DNA of 64,000 nt, from NCBI GenBank assembly GCA_011316305.1, contig SAUG01000164.1:38001-102000 (forward strand), given 5' to 3'. Positions 1-11,104 of this stretch are shown here, in pieces (position 1 is the stretch's first letter; each line of letters begins with the position of its first letter). The notes below the pieces were generated by a model, which ran no database searches, was not told where the DNA came from, and worked only from the letters and a program-made list of their open reading frames with translations. The DNA is from Rusavskia elegans (lineage: Eukaryota; Ascomycota; Lecanoromycetes; Teloschistales; Teloschistaceae). Made by a program: the position numbers and the translations under genes.

Positions 1-240
1 AAAACGGAGCAATTTCCTTGGCCTGTGATGCCAATTGGCTTGTTGTCGTACTTTGCGAACCCCCCATCGCTCCGAACCCCCTTGCGCTGCGCTGCAGTTG
101 CACTCGACATCCATCGTTACCTGTCCGGAAAATCAATTGAGTATACCAGGTGGAGTGAGGTCAAAGCTACTGCAGATGATGTCGTGAAAACAATCATGGA
201 AGTCAACAGTGGAAGCACTGTATCTAAGTGGGCCGCATGA
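1..240 (+). CDS. C-terminal end of a gene entering from the left (partial)
   Basis: The reading frame is open from base 1 to a TGA at 238-240 and translates to about 79 residues with normal amino-acid composition, ending in SKWAA. It includes an acidic/hydrophobic stretch around ATADDVVKTIMEV that looks like a closing alpha helix of an enzyme domain. I do not recognise the family from this short piece. The opposite strand also carries a reading frame here, so strand assignment rests only on the frame being open to the window edge and on composition. It could equally be untranslated sequence. Confidence 0.35.
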   Translation, partial: KTEQFPWPVMPIGLLSYFANPPSLRTPLRCAAVALDIHRYLSGKSIEYTRWSEVKATADDVVKTIMEVNSGSTVSKWAA

Positions 241-483
241 GCTCAAACCAGCTCTCATCACCATCACTGGTTCCACGTCACTCAAGCACCACTTTATTAT
301 GCTCACGACCACATCTTGACAGAGCAACTTCACCTCTCTGTACCGCCAACCATCATCTATCCCCTCGCTGCTCATGAAGAGAGAACAGGACGAACTGACC
401 ACCTTTACTGACCTGTCTGCCCTACGATAACAATCGACTTCCTACATTCTCATCCTAACACCTGATCCTTTGTACCCTCAATC

Positions 484-1863
484 ATGTCCTGGCTCTGGCG
501 GGGTACCCAATCGGCAATCTTCTTCTATCTCTCCTGCGTTCCATGCTCCGAATTTGCATATCGTCGACGCCGCCGAAAGAATGCCGCTCGCTCTAAGGCG
601 GAAAAGGAAACGAACCAAGATCCGTATCCGCATCCGGCGCCGTTCAGTACAAACGCCTACTGGCGAGAGGAAATCACAATGGGGCCGGGGCCGCCGCAGA
701 AGAATGGGAAGGTTCGTCGAGAACAGGAGCGGAAGCGTTGGGGAGGTCGGGGTACCAATGACAAAGAGAACCAGCGAGGCTTGACGACCGGAAACAGTGC
801 CGACACGGGAGCGAGCAGTGCAGATACCGTCGTCGCTCGGGATTCCTTGCAGGGCGTTGCCGAATTGGATCAGGAGCGAAGGAGCGGGGATAACTGGAAT
901 AGAAGGAGGTATCAACGAGAGGACGAAATACTCTGGGGGTTTGATGATGCGAGTGAAGATGGCGTAGGAGGTAGTAAAGACTACACTAACGTACGGAATC
1001 CATCAGTCAACGACCTGCATCCACCTGTAGTCAGTACAATCTCCACCAACCACAGCGAAACACGATGGATGCTGCAACCACCGCCCAGCGCGAAGATCAT
1101 GGAAGGCAAGGTGCAAGCGAGCCGGTCTCGAAGTACAAGCGGAGGTAGCAATGGGAGTATTAAAAGAGGAGGACCTGGCTTGGGCCGACAGCTGGGGGAA
1201 AGGACAATGGAGGAGAAGAGACGGAAAGGGCAAACATCGCAGACCGAAAGTCCTGCCATGAGCCGAGTCACAATGGAGGAAACGCCCATGTCCAATGCCA
1301 CGAAACGCGGTCAACGGCATGATAGAGATCCAGACCATGCTCGTCGGCCAAGGAAATCAACAGAATCCCAAAGCTCCAGCGGATCCAAGCAAAAAGCCGG
1401 AGCACCGTCCCCCAACATCACCCACGACGACTCGCAGACCTCCGACCGCTTGCCGCCTTCAACGTCCACGACGAAGCCTTCAGCAGGATATGTGTTTCCG
1501 GCACAACGCCCTCAACTGCAATCGATCATTTCTTCAACCGGCATTTCTCCCGTTCAATCATCTCCTAAATCCCCAACGAAACAATCTCTGCCCCTCCGCC
1601 CGCCTCTGCCCTTGAGCACACCAAGCACCTCGTCCCTCCGCGCGCTCCAAGAATTCTCGCCTCCATCGGCTGCGCTCAACAGTCAGCGCCCTGTCTCTAT
1701 GCCTCCCTCTTCAGCAACCAGGGTTGGCTTACCACCGCCAGACGCACAAGAAGACGAAGCGTTGGAGATACCCGAAGTGGAAACATTCTGGCCGAGCGAG
1801 TACAAATTCGGCGCGACCGAGGTCGAAGATAGGAGGCAGCAGAGATGGAGTATGGACATCTAA
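484..1863 (+). CDS. Conserved fungal protein with short hydrophobic N-terminus, 459 aa
   Basis: Single-exon gene of 459 codons. The N-terminus has MSWLWRGTQSAIFFYLSC followed by further Cys residues, an Arg-rich cluster (YRRRRRK) and then a YWREEI...GPGPP segment. I associate this arrangement with a conserved but uncharacterised Pezizomycotina protein; this is memory, not a search. The hydrophobic stretch with Cys next to a basic patch would fit membrane association, possibly by acylation (inference). Residues from about 90 to 420 are low complexity and rich in Ser, Pro, Arg and Gly, so probably disordered. The C-terminus ends with an acidic and aromatic segment (EVETFWPSEYKFGATEVEDRR) that looks conserved rather than random. 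The ATG at 484 is the first in frame, in the context atcATGtcc. Function unknown. Confidence 0.72.
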   Translation: MSWLWRGTQSAIFFYLSCVPCSEFAYRRRRRKNAARSKAEKETNQDPYPHPAPFSTNAYWREEITMGPGPPQKNGKVRREQERKRWGGRGTNDKENQRGLTTGNSADTGASSADTVVARDSLQGVAELDQERRSGDNWNRRRYQREDEILWGFDDASEDGVGGSKDYTNVRNPSVNDLHPPVVSTISTNHSETRWMLQPPPSAKIMEGKVQASRSRSTSGGSNGSIKRGGPGLGRQLGERTMEEKRRKGQTSQTESPAMSRVTMEETPMSNATKRGQRHDRDPDHARRPRKSTESQSSSGSKQKAGAPSPNITHDDSQTSDRLPPSTSTTKPSAGYVFPAQRPQLQSIISSTGISPVQSSPKSPTKQSLPLRPPLPLSTPSTSSLRALQEFSPPSAALNSQRPVSMPPSSATRVGLPPPDAQEDEALEIPEVETFWPSEYKFGATEVEDRRQQRWSMDI

Positions 1864-2835
1864 GTACACGCAGTGAGACACGAGCACCATTCAAATCTGA
1901 TATGGTCGAAAGCAAGGTGTCACGACGCATACGGCAAGCCTTTCACGATATGCACGATGGTTCGGAGCGTTGGCAGCGATGGCGTTGTACTGCTGGAATC
2001 ATGGTCTTTTTCGAATTATGGCGTTGACAGTGTACTCCTCAATGAGCGTTTGCTTCTTCTGCTTTTCACACATCCTCTTTTTCTAGCCGCATTAATTGTG
2101 GAGCAAGTGTAAGGTGTTTGCCCCAAGACCGAATGCAGGTGGACCCCCTGGAATGGGTCGGTCAGTCACGACATGGACATTCGATCGTTCCTTGCGCAAA
2201 AAGGTCAAGATCATCGAGTGAAGTCACCGTCGTCGCTCGAGATGGGCAAAGAGACTACTATCAAATACACCACACAAGGCCGATCTATGTATTCATAGCA
2301 CCATCCATTTACCAGCGCATACTCTAGGATCCACCTGTGGATGTGTCTAGCGTACGAGGTGACGGATCTTCTGGCCGGGTCCAACCGAGTTCAATGCATT
2401 ATCGACATCGATCTATAGATAGAAGAGGCTGAGGGGTGGGACACGTAAAACAGCAAAATTTGCCGTGGGGAAGCCAAGTGGGTCCGGAGCTACACTAAAA
2501 ACAGGTTAACGCCGGTCAGCCGAAGCAGGCTAACGGCTAGAAAGGCGGCACTGGCCCACTGGCAGGGATCTTAAGGGGCGAACTAGTGCGGTTTCATTTA
2601 TTAGCTCCGCCAGAATACACCTTAATAATAAACAGCTGGCCCCTTCGTCTGTTCATCCTTCATCTTACGCGTTCCCTCTTCAACCTTTTTTCTTTTCCTA
2701 CTCTACGACTCTCCTAGGCAACACTGCCATCACATTCGCTTGATCAATTGCGACAGCTTCATAATATCCCGCTTCTAATACTCTGGAGATTTCCGTCTCT
2801 CTGTCGACCATCCAAAAACCACCACAAACACCAAA
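1864..2835. other. Intergenic; promoter region of the GPI-protein gene
   Basis: No convincing gene. The last 200 bases carry an A/T-rich element (AATAATAAACAG near 2624) followed by a C/T-rich tract (2641-2720) running to the downstream start codon, a common layout of strong fungal core promoters. Nothing else was recognised. Confidence 0.5.
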
Positions 2836-3560
2836 ATGCGTTCCTCAGCTCTCCTCACCGTGCCTATGGCCGCCCTGGCATTCGCTCAATCATCCAGCGT
2901 TGACACCTCATATGTAAGCCTTCCATCCTCCTCATTACCAAACCAACTGCTCAATCACTATCGCCCTTTACCTCGATAATGTGAACAATCATACTAACCA
3001 CCTCCCTCTACCAGACCAATGGCTTTACATCCTACACCTCCCAACTCAACTCCCAGGGCGTCATCACCGGCATGCCCTCCGTCGTCACCTCCCAGCCCGT
3101 TCCCGTCACCACCCAACCAACCGTCGTCACCATCCAACCAGCCGTCGTAACGACCAACACCGCCGTCGCCGAGACCATCCCCGCCGGTCCTCAAGGCATC
3201 CCAGCCGAAGTCAACGGCACAACCCTCGTTTCCTCCGTCGTGGCTGGTAGCGCTGGCTCAGCTTCCCCCACCGGCGGCGCTATCGTTCCCGGCGGCAGCA
3301 GCAGCAGCAGCAGCGGAAACGGCACGAGTGGTGGGAATAGCACCGTCCCCGCCGGCACACGTACTGCCACATCTGGTGGATCAACTGCTACATCTGGCTC
3401 CGAAGAATCGACTCCTACTGGCGAAGACGGCGCACAGAGCACTTCTGCGTCGGGGGGTGCGGCCCCGACGGGTGGCGACTCTGGAAGCGGTGCTGCGGGT
3501 TTCTTGCAGCCTGTGCTTGGCTTGGGCATCGCGGGTGTGCTGTTTGCTGCTTTCTTGTAG
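2836..3560 (+). CDS. GPI-anchored Ser/Thr/Gly-rich cell-surface protein, 207 aa
   Basis: Two exons, 2836-2913 and 3015-3560, separated by a 101-nt intron (GTAAGC...CTACCAG) that keeps frame in phase 0. The product has a signal peptide (MRSSALLTVPMAALAFA), a short N-terminal part, a run of repeated Val/Thr/Pro units (for example VVTSQPVPVTTQPTVVTIQP), a Ser/Gly/Thr-rich stalk likely to be heavily O-glycosylated, and a small-residue site (SGSGAAG) before a hydrophobic tail ending LFAAFL, the classic GPI signal. It is therefore expected to be attached to the plasma membrane or cross-linked into the cell wall. The first exon is only 26 codons and would be missed without splicing. No enzymatic domain is visible; the exact biological role is unknown. 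Confidence 0.82.
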
Positions 3561-4267
3561 ACACTATACCCCTGTCCGATGGAAATTTCCTGGTGGGTGC
3601 AATGAGTTTCTGGAGAGAGGTCGCGGTCAATGTGTTTCGATCTTTCCGAGGGTGTTAGCTGCCTTCAAGGCGTGGCGTATCTACTGTCCTAATCTGGCAT
3701 GGTTTGCTTTTTAAAAGTACTCGGCTTGTCCTGGCAGCCTAATCTTCGTGGCATTTCTGCGGGCTCAAAGTAAGGGGACGGGACGCATGAGGTGCCTTTT
3801 ATCGATCTGGTGGGATGTTGTAGGTAGATCACTGAAAAATGGTAATAGGTGTAGACATCTTCATCCCCTTCGCTGTTCTCTTTGCACCATATGCAAAACT
3901 CTGCGATGGTTCTCGTCCTGGTTCTCTTTTTTTTTTTTTGGCAATAATTTTTCCCCTCCGATATCGTTTCCAATACCTACCTACCTACACCATAACAAAA
4001 ATCAACTCCCATCAGATTCCCATGTCTCATCACCTGTGTCCCATAAAACGCTTCGGTCCCCAACCTACCCTAACCATGTACCACTGCTCTAAAATCAACG
4101 TCGTCTCCTATTTCACTATCGCATCTCACGAATTTCCTTGTGTCTGTCTGTCCAGTATTGCGAGCCCTACCCGAAGGTAAAGTAGCATTGATTTGTCGCC
4201 GTACTCAAGTTCGCCGAGTATCTCTATTCTAAGTTTCTCTCTCCTCTTACCGTTCGCTCCACGCCTT

Positions 4268-4733
4268 CTCTCCTCTCCTCTCCTCTCCTCTCCTCTCCTC
4301 TCCTCTCCTCTCCTCTCCTCTCCTCTCCTCTCCTCTCCTCTCCTCTCCTCTCCTCTCCTCTCCTCTCCTCTCCTCTCCTCTCCTCTCCTCTCCTCTCCTC
4401 TCCTCTCCTCTCCTCTCCTCTCCTCTCCTCTCCTCTCCTCTCCTCTCCTCTCCTCTCCTCTCCTCTCCTCTCCTCTCCTCTCCTCTCCTCTCCTCTCCTC
4501 TCCTCTCCTCTCCTCTCCTCTCCTCTCCTCTCCTCTCCTCTCCTCTCCTCTCCTCTCCTCTCCTCTCCTCTCCTCTCCTCTCCTCTCCTCTCCTCTCCTC
4601 TCCTCTCCTCTCCTCTCCTCTCCTCTCCTCTCCTCTCCTCTCCTCTCCTCTCCTCTCCTCTCCTCTCCTCTCCTCTCCTCTCCTCTCCTCTCCTCTCCTC
4701 TCCTCTCCTCTCCTCTCCTCTCCTCTCCTCTCC
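4268..4733. repeat. Uninterrupted (CTCCT)n pentanucleotide microsatellite, 466 bp
   Basis: Perfect period-5 repeat of TCCTC on the plus strand (GAGGA on the minus strand), about 93 copies with no interruption that I can see. The first mismatch to period 5 is at 4267 and the first on the right is at 4734. Because 5 is not a multiple of 3, all three frames on each strand stay open, so the apparent proteins (poly LLSSP, poly RRGEE) are artefacts. The strand is homopurine/homopyrimidine and could adopt triplex structure. Confidence 0.97.
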
Positions 4734-5960
4734 CCTCCTTCCCGATACTCCCGCTTCCATTCCATTCCATTCTTTCCAATCATACAACACATCATCTCGT
4801 ATAAATCGGTACAATCTTTCTCTTCCGTCAACTCTACTACACTCCCAGCTGCTGTCAGAATCCAAAGCTTGATTGTACTTATATCTAACTTCGCCCGCGT
4901 GCATGACTGGATGACTAGATCCCTTGCCCCCTTCTTTCTTTTGTTTGGTGGATGATAATGGAGACCCGGGTGTGAAGATGGGAAGAGCGAAGAGGGGGTT
5001 GTGGGTTGTGGGTTTCATCTCCTCCATATAAATCTTATACGCTGCCATCAATCACCACTACACGACAACCGCACGAACTAATCCCACGCGGCCATTATTC
5101 AACCGTTTTTCTCCTCACAACCCAAAACACCGATACATCCACCTCAAACTAGAGAAATCCAAGTAGCACAGCATATCCTTCCCACAAAACCAAAACCAAC
5201 GCTCCCTTCTCTGGTAGCTCACACAAGCGCACAGACAAGGAAACAGGAGAACAAGAAAAATGTCAAATTAAACCCGCAGCCAACACTTTAAATACCATAT
5301 CCAACCCACTAAGATGATTTCCATACCATAAAAGCCCCCGCCCGGTGTTTAGATATTGATTTGCGGCTGGTTTATATATATTGCACTTGTTCTTTTTTTT
5401 CTTTTTTTTCTTTTTTTCTTTCTTTTTATCGATTCTTGTATCTTGATCTATAACCCACTTTCTACCTTAAACTATAGCCACTTTCCATCCCAAGCTATAA
5501 CCACTTTTTATCTCACCTCAACTTATATACAATCCCTTCAACTCCACTTCTTTATATCCTTACTATATCTATCTTTACCTATTATCTTTACCTCTTTCTA
5601 TCCTATCCTATCCTACGAACTCTATCCTCCGATCTTTTAAATCCCTTTTTATCCTCTAACCTCTATTTACAATTCTATCTTAACACTATTTATTTCCTAC
5701 CCCCTTTTATTCTATATATTATACCACTATCCTCCTTTTATCACCACTACTCCACAACCACTACCCCACTCCTCTATTTCCCCTTTAAAAACCCCTGCAC
5801 CTCTATTTTCCAAGAATACTCTATTATCTTATGCAATCACAATATAATATAATCATAACACAACCGCATACAGAGACGGATTCAAGAGGCACTTTGTAGT
5901 AAATCCGAGAAAAGGCTACAGGATAGGGGGAGATGGTAGATATAGATATCAGATAAGTAG

Positions 5961-6040
5961 GTAGGTTAGAGGGTGGGTCAGTAGGTTGAAGGGTGGGCAA
6001 GTAAGTTAGAGGGTAGATAAATAGGTTGGAGGATGGGTAA
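5961..6040. repeat. Four degenerate 20-bp tandem units
   Basis: Units begin at 5961, 5981, 6001 and 6021 and follow the pattern GTAGGTTAGAGGGTGGGTCA with 3 to 6 changes each. They sit in an A/G/T-rich strand-asymmetric block next to the pyrimidine-rich block at 5385-5860. No function is apparent. Confidence 0.7.
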
Positions 6041-6644
6041 AGTGCGAAGGGAAGTAGGTAAAGTACGGAGAGAGATAGTAGGTTAAGATTTATAGTACAG
6101 GTAATAAATTTGTTATATAATTTGCAGTATTGGATTAAATAGAATAGAATAGTGATATGATTAATTTAATAAGGGTAGGATAACAGAGGCGAAGACACTT
6201 TTGGCGTTTCCCCTGCCAGAGGTAGGTATATTGTCTCTGCTTTGATGAAAACCCAGAGTTCGGTTCAGTATTAATGACTTCACGGGGATTCAGCGGTCTA
6301 ATTCATTTATCTAGACGAAGCCATGAAATGATAATTGAGAATGGATGTGGCTTCAGTTTTGAATATAGGATGATATGGTGGTGATGATGATGATGCTCAT
6401 GTTGCTGCTACTTACTTTTGCCCCTGCTGGACCCAAGAAACAATCAAGCCAGTCTGTAGCTGCTATCGGGGCTCTCGTGGTCCCGCTTTCTAGTTCTACG
6501 ATTCCTTTCACATCATCTCTGCTTCCAGTCTTCCGTCCAAGATGCCATCCTCACGCCCCCACCGATGAAAGTTCGGCATATCATGCGATCCTGTTGATTA
6601 GGTCGGACCGTGGTAAGACCCCAAACTACTCTGTAACATTTCGT

Positions 6645-9600
6645 TCACAGTGCAAAAGGGTTCATGGAACGAACGGTGAGACACCTGAACAATGCATCAG
6701 TAATATACTTGTGGGATAAAGGTGTGAGAACTTACGGAGGGCTCTTAGTGAGGTCCGTCTTCAGTATGACAGGCACCCTAGTCATCTCAGTCACATCCTG
6801 GATGTACTCGCCTCCTTCTTCGCGAAGCTTGAAGAATTCCAAATATTTTTCCTTATTGGTGAGCTTCTCCTCTGGCAATTCCTTAGCACTCGATGTGAGC
6901 TTGGGATCCGACTGTGTACGATGAGGTGGTTGATCTGAAGCCGGCCCGCCTGATGGAGACCCAGGCATGCTCTGTGTGGGGCGCTCGGAAAGTGACACCC
7001 CGGCTGTGGCTTCGGTAATTTCAGACATCGAGTCCTCATCGTCGAACAGGTTATCCACATCATCGGTAGACATGGTACTAGACTCGGTTTGCCGGCTCTC
7101 CACCTTGGCCAGTGGCTTTTCTGGCTGATTGGGAGCATTTTCCTTCTGCCGGCCCGACCCAACGCGTGTCTGCGGCCGCTCATCTTCTGGAATATATGCT
7201 GAAGACGGTACACCCTTCTCCCAGTAGAGCTCAAGTACACGTTCGTTCTTGCGAAACTCCGCTTTTTTCAGGGGCAGCTGATCGCAATGGACGCGCTTCT
7301 CAAACCCATATTCAGGGATAAGGACGTCGAATGCCGACTCGTACACGCAGATGACGATCCCCTCGCTAATGAAGTCACCGCCTTGCTCCGTTCGTTTCTT
7401 GTCCATGATTCGGCATGACTCAATGTGTACGCTCTGCTCCTGGGCACTCTGTGCAGAGTCTTTCTTAGTGTTGCAGGCTTCCGCCGTCTTCTGCAACGCT
7501 TCGATATCCTCGTTGAATTCCAGGGAGCCATTAGATAATGCCACCTCAAGCTGGCGATGCACAACGATGTCGGCGTAGCGGCGCGAAGGGTTGGTGAAAT
7601 GCGTGTAAAGGGGAAGGTTCAGAGCGAAGTGCTGGTATTGCTCTGGTCTGGCTTTGCTGGCAACGAAGTACTTGGCTCGTTGCATTGCCTTGACCATCAA
7701 GGTCTCCATACCCTATTGATCGTTAGCACTATTGAGGGCAAGTAGAGAGAATAGCGGACCTTGCGGATCGCGGCATCCTTGACGTTGAATAAGCTATTTT
7801 GCAGAGCGCCGCTGCTCGAAGTATCAATTTCATATCCAATTCGGGTCATCCTCTCAGCAAAGGTCTGCAACCGCCTAGGATTAGGCGAAGCATGCCTACG
7901 TAGGAATGCTTTCTCGGGCAAGGCTGCCGCAATCTTCTGCGCAACGTAGGAATTGGCTTTGTGACCTAGTTCTTCTATGATCTCGTGTGCGGGTGTTGAG
8001 TCAAATATGTTGTGTTCGACAGGAACGTTCTCGTCGTCAAGTTGGTGCAGCAGCCGAAGCGGAGGAACCTCCTCCGATCGCGAGCCGTATCGAGTCTCCC
8101 GGAATTTTTGGGCAATTTTCTACAGAGTATCAGCTTTTGCTAATTTCAGAAACAGCGATAGACTTGATTTACCTTGAGAGTCTGAATGTCGTTCCTGGTG
8201 GCACCCTGAAGTTCAACGTCTCCTTCGCCATGGATGACCGCATCAACTTGGTCGTAAGTTACCTTTCCCACGCTCTTGATGATTGCCTTGCCAATCCATG
8301 GCTCTTCGTCAACAACGCGGCCGGTGGCGAGATCAATGTTCATAACAACACTGACGGTGAAACGCTCTTCTCCCGGGCTGAGGGAGCATATCTCGGAGGA
8401 AAGCTTGGGTGGGAGCATATTGACAGCTCTGTTCATGAGATAAACTCCAGTGCCTCGTTTCTTGGCTTCACGGTCGACTAGGGAATTGGCCTTGATGAAA
8501 TGTGCTGCGTCTGCAACATGGATGCCAATCTCAACCTTTGCGTCACCAATCTCCTTAACATGGATCGCGTCATCCAGCTCCTCGGTGCCGTTAGGGTCGA
8601 TGGTGAAGGTTGTCTCGCCGCGGAAATCCCGTCGAGATGCTATAGCCTCTTCGCTTTCGGTGCTGACAGACCACTCATCGAAGCCAATGTTCTTCAGTAC
8701 GGCTTCTGAAAAGTCATCCGGGCCGAAATTGTTATCTCTGAGCAGGGCGTCCGTCTCCACTTTGAGATCGCCCATCTCACCCAGTAGCTCAACGAGGGTT
8801 CCAAATGGATGAAGAGATGTGATGGGCCACCTCTTGATGCAGGCGACGAAGATCCGATTGGCATAATTCTGATGGTTCTCGACAAAGTCTCGCGGTGCTT
8901 GCTCGGTGGGTATCGCAATTAGAGGCACGCGCTTGTCAGTTGGCTTGAACCATACGATCTTGGGTTTCTCTGGTTGACGCTCTTGATAATGACGGCCGGA
9001 ATTACCGTCTCTTTGTTGCCGTTCCGCTTCTTGCTTCTCCTTGGTTGCTTGGCTACTGGGTCGTAGAAGACCCAATGTACTAAGAGGCTGTTAGCGTGTG
9101 CCGGTGTTGAGCAGCTTGACAATCTTACCCAGAGAACATCTGGCCAGCAACTCTTTCGATGACGGCGACTACGTGACCTGCATAAAGTGGCTTCTGTTCG
9201 TCGTTGACTTCTTCTTCTTCCATCAATAGCAGGGTTTGGCCCTCCACTTCGACATCATCATTCTTCTTCTGTGTGGGCCGCTGTCTCAAGCTGCCCCTTC
9301 TTCTGAGGCCCCCCTCATTCGTTCCAGTTTGCCCACTATCACCGTTGGCAGCTGAATCGCTTCGGGAAGGCTTCTCATTAGTAGTGCTGCTACCACCGGT
9401 TCGAGTGTCTGTAATATCTTTGCGTTTCTTCTTCTCCTCCTTTTCACGTTTCTGGCCCCAAACTTCATCTACGTCGAGTAGCTCAATGGCGACATAGTCT
9501 CCCTCAAGAGCCCGATTGCGATCTTTGCTGCCGCAGATAAAGATATCCGCGTCGAGGTCGGTCGATGTCACATATGCATCGCTTCGATTCTTTTTGTTGA

Positions 9601-11104
9601 CCCGAAGGATGCCTGAGACGAGCTGTCCGTCAGAGAGGAGGGCTGGCAAGCTTGCTTGAGGTAAATATGGTGTGAACAGCGTCTTTCGTTGTTGCTGGTT
9701 GTTTGCGGCCTGGGATTGCCCTTGCTGATTGGCGTTCAAATTGAACTGTTGGCCATTTAGTTGCGCCGCTTGAAGGGCCTGCAATTGATTTAGCTGCAGT
9801 GGATTGAGCTGCTGGCCAGGGAACATTTGAGGCTGCTGAATCATGACTTGGCCCTGGGGCAGCTGCACAAGCTGCGGCTGATTTGGAAACTGGAACCCTC
9901 CTATCGAGCCAATCGACTGGTTCATTGATCCTCGGACCCTATGACCAGGCTGAAATACGTTGGCATTGGGGTTCTGGGGCGCCGAGAAATTGCCCATGCT
10001 CGGTTGCTGATGCTCTTGCGCCTGCTGTTGGCTATTGTTTTGCTGTCTCCAGTTTGAGTCAAAATTGCGCGAAGAGGTTCGGCCATGACCCTGGCTACCT
10101 CGGCGCTGGAAGTCCGACTGGTGGCCTAGATTTGCGCCGGCATCGTTGGTCGCCATAGGTGGCGGGAATTGGAAGCCACCGGCACCGCGTCCTTGAGGTC
10201 CAAGACCACGTCCACCTCCCACTGCCATACTCTGGCTTCTACCATGGCCAGGAACGACTCGATTGCCTGCATTACCTGCACGGCTGCTTAGACCAGCACC
10301 AGAAGTTGGTGCCTGAGGCTGTTGATTCTCCGTACCTTTATCATCAGATCCGGCTGGGCTGTCTGAGCGAGTGGTAGCGCTGGTTGGAGAGGCACCAGAG
10401 GCACCTGGAATGGGAAATTGGAAACCTGAGGTTGTCCGCTTTTGCTGGGCAAGCTCGGCGGCCTTCTTCGCCTCTGGCAGAGCGAGGGAATGGCGGCGTT
10501 GGTGCCCACCGCCTGCAGCTCCTCCAGCACGTCCGCCTCTTTGAGAGCCGTTTTCGCGATTCTGATTACCCGTGTTCTGCTGGGAATATTCGCTAAAGGC
10601 TGAACCAGAAGCGCCAGCGGAAGGGGCTGGAGGGGGGCCCATGCCCATGTTAGGGAGTGCCGACTGATTACGGCGATGTGATGAGGGCTGGGAAGGGGCA
10701 TTCATAGGAACGGCTAGTTGCTGCTGCTGTTGTAGCTGCTGCTGTGGAAATTGAAAAGCATTTGCATGCGGGGCCATGCCAGCCATGCTGACTTGGGCTT
10801 GTGGTCCCTGTTGGGTAGGGAAGTTGACGGCGGGAAGTTGATTCTGCTGCGGAATCATGCCCATTTGGACATACTGTTGGTGTTGGGCAGCGATGTGCTG
10901 TTGCTGCTGCTGTAGAAGTTCGATTTGTTGCTGCAAAGCAAGTTGTTCCACTGGTCATGTCAGTGAACATGTCTTGCCCGCATTAAGCGGTCCGAGAAGC
11001 TACTTACTGATCATGGGGGTCATCTCGGATGGGCTGCGCCTGTGGGCAATGTGCAGTCTTCGGCCAGCAGGTCCAGAGACTCCATTGTGACCTTGTTGAT
11101 CCAT
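6645..11104 (-). CDS. SSD1: Ssd1-family RNA-binding cell-wall regulator (RNase II-like pseudonuclease), 1400 aa
   Basis: Six exons on the minus strand: 11008-11104, 9129-10950, 8173-9079, 7760-8119, 6736-7712 and 6645-6684. All five introns are short and keep frame. The last exon adds only 12 complete codons (CLTVRSMNPFAL), the usual end of fungal Ssd1. The order is a Gln-rich disordered N-terminus (MDQQGHNG..., LQQQQQ runs), cold-shock-type RNA-binding segments near residues 560-720, and a large RNB domain. The RNB acidic signature, near residue 801, reads DPNGTEELDD; active RNase II enzymes have Asp at the position that is Glu here, in line with the known loss of nuclease activity in Ssd1. 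In yeast the protein binds cell-wall mRNAs and is regulated by the kinase Cbk1. It is divergent from GLE1. One donor (intron 7713-7759, GTCCGC) is non-consensus. Confidence 0.93.

Larger units (their letters stand above)
3561..6644. other. Long intergenic region dominated by low-complexity DNA
   Basis: About 3.1 kb without a supportable gene. It contains the 466-bp pentanucleotide array (4268-4733), a pyrimidine-rich stretch with poly-T runs (about 5385-5420) and ATA/CTATA-rich sequence to 5860, then an A/G/T-rich stretch with four degenerate 20-bp repeats (5961-6040). Short open frames here are by-products of the simple repeats. Part is presumably 3' UTR of the GPI-protein gene and of SSD1, which converge here. 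Confidence 0.6.

Noticed and set aside
4126..5051. Several long open frames on both strands across the pentanucleotide array (poly LLSSP and poly RRGEE proteins)
   Set aside because: They exist only because a perfect period-5 repeat without stops is open in every frame; no real start, domain or flanking coding sequence.
9883..10596. Plus-strand frames antisense to SSD1
   Set aside because: Shadows of the Gln/Gly-rich SSD1 coding exon; no start context or domain.
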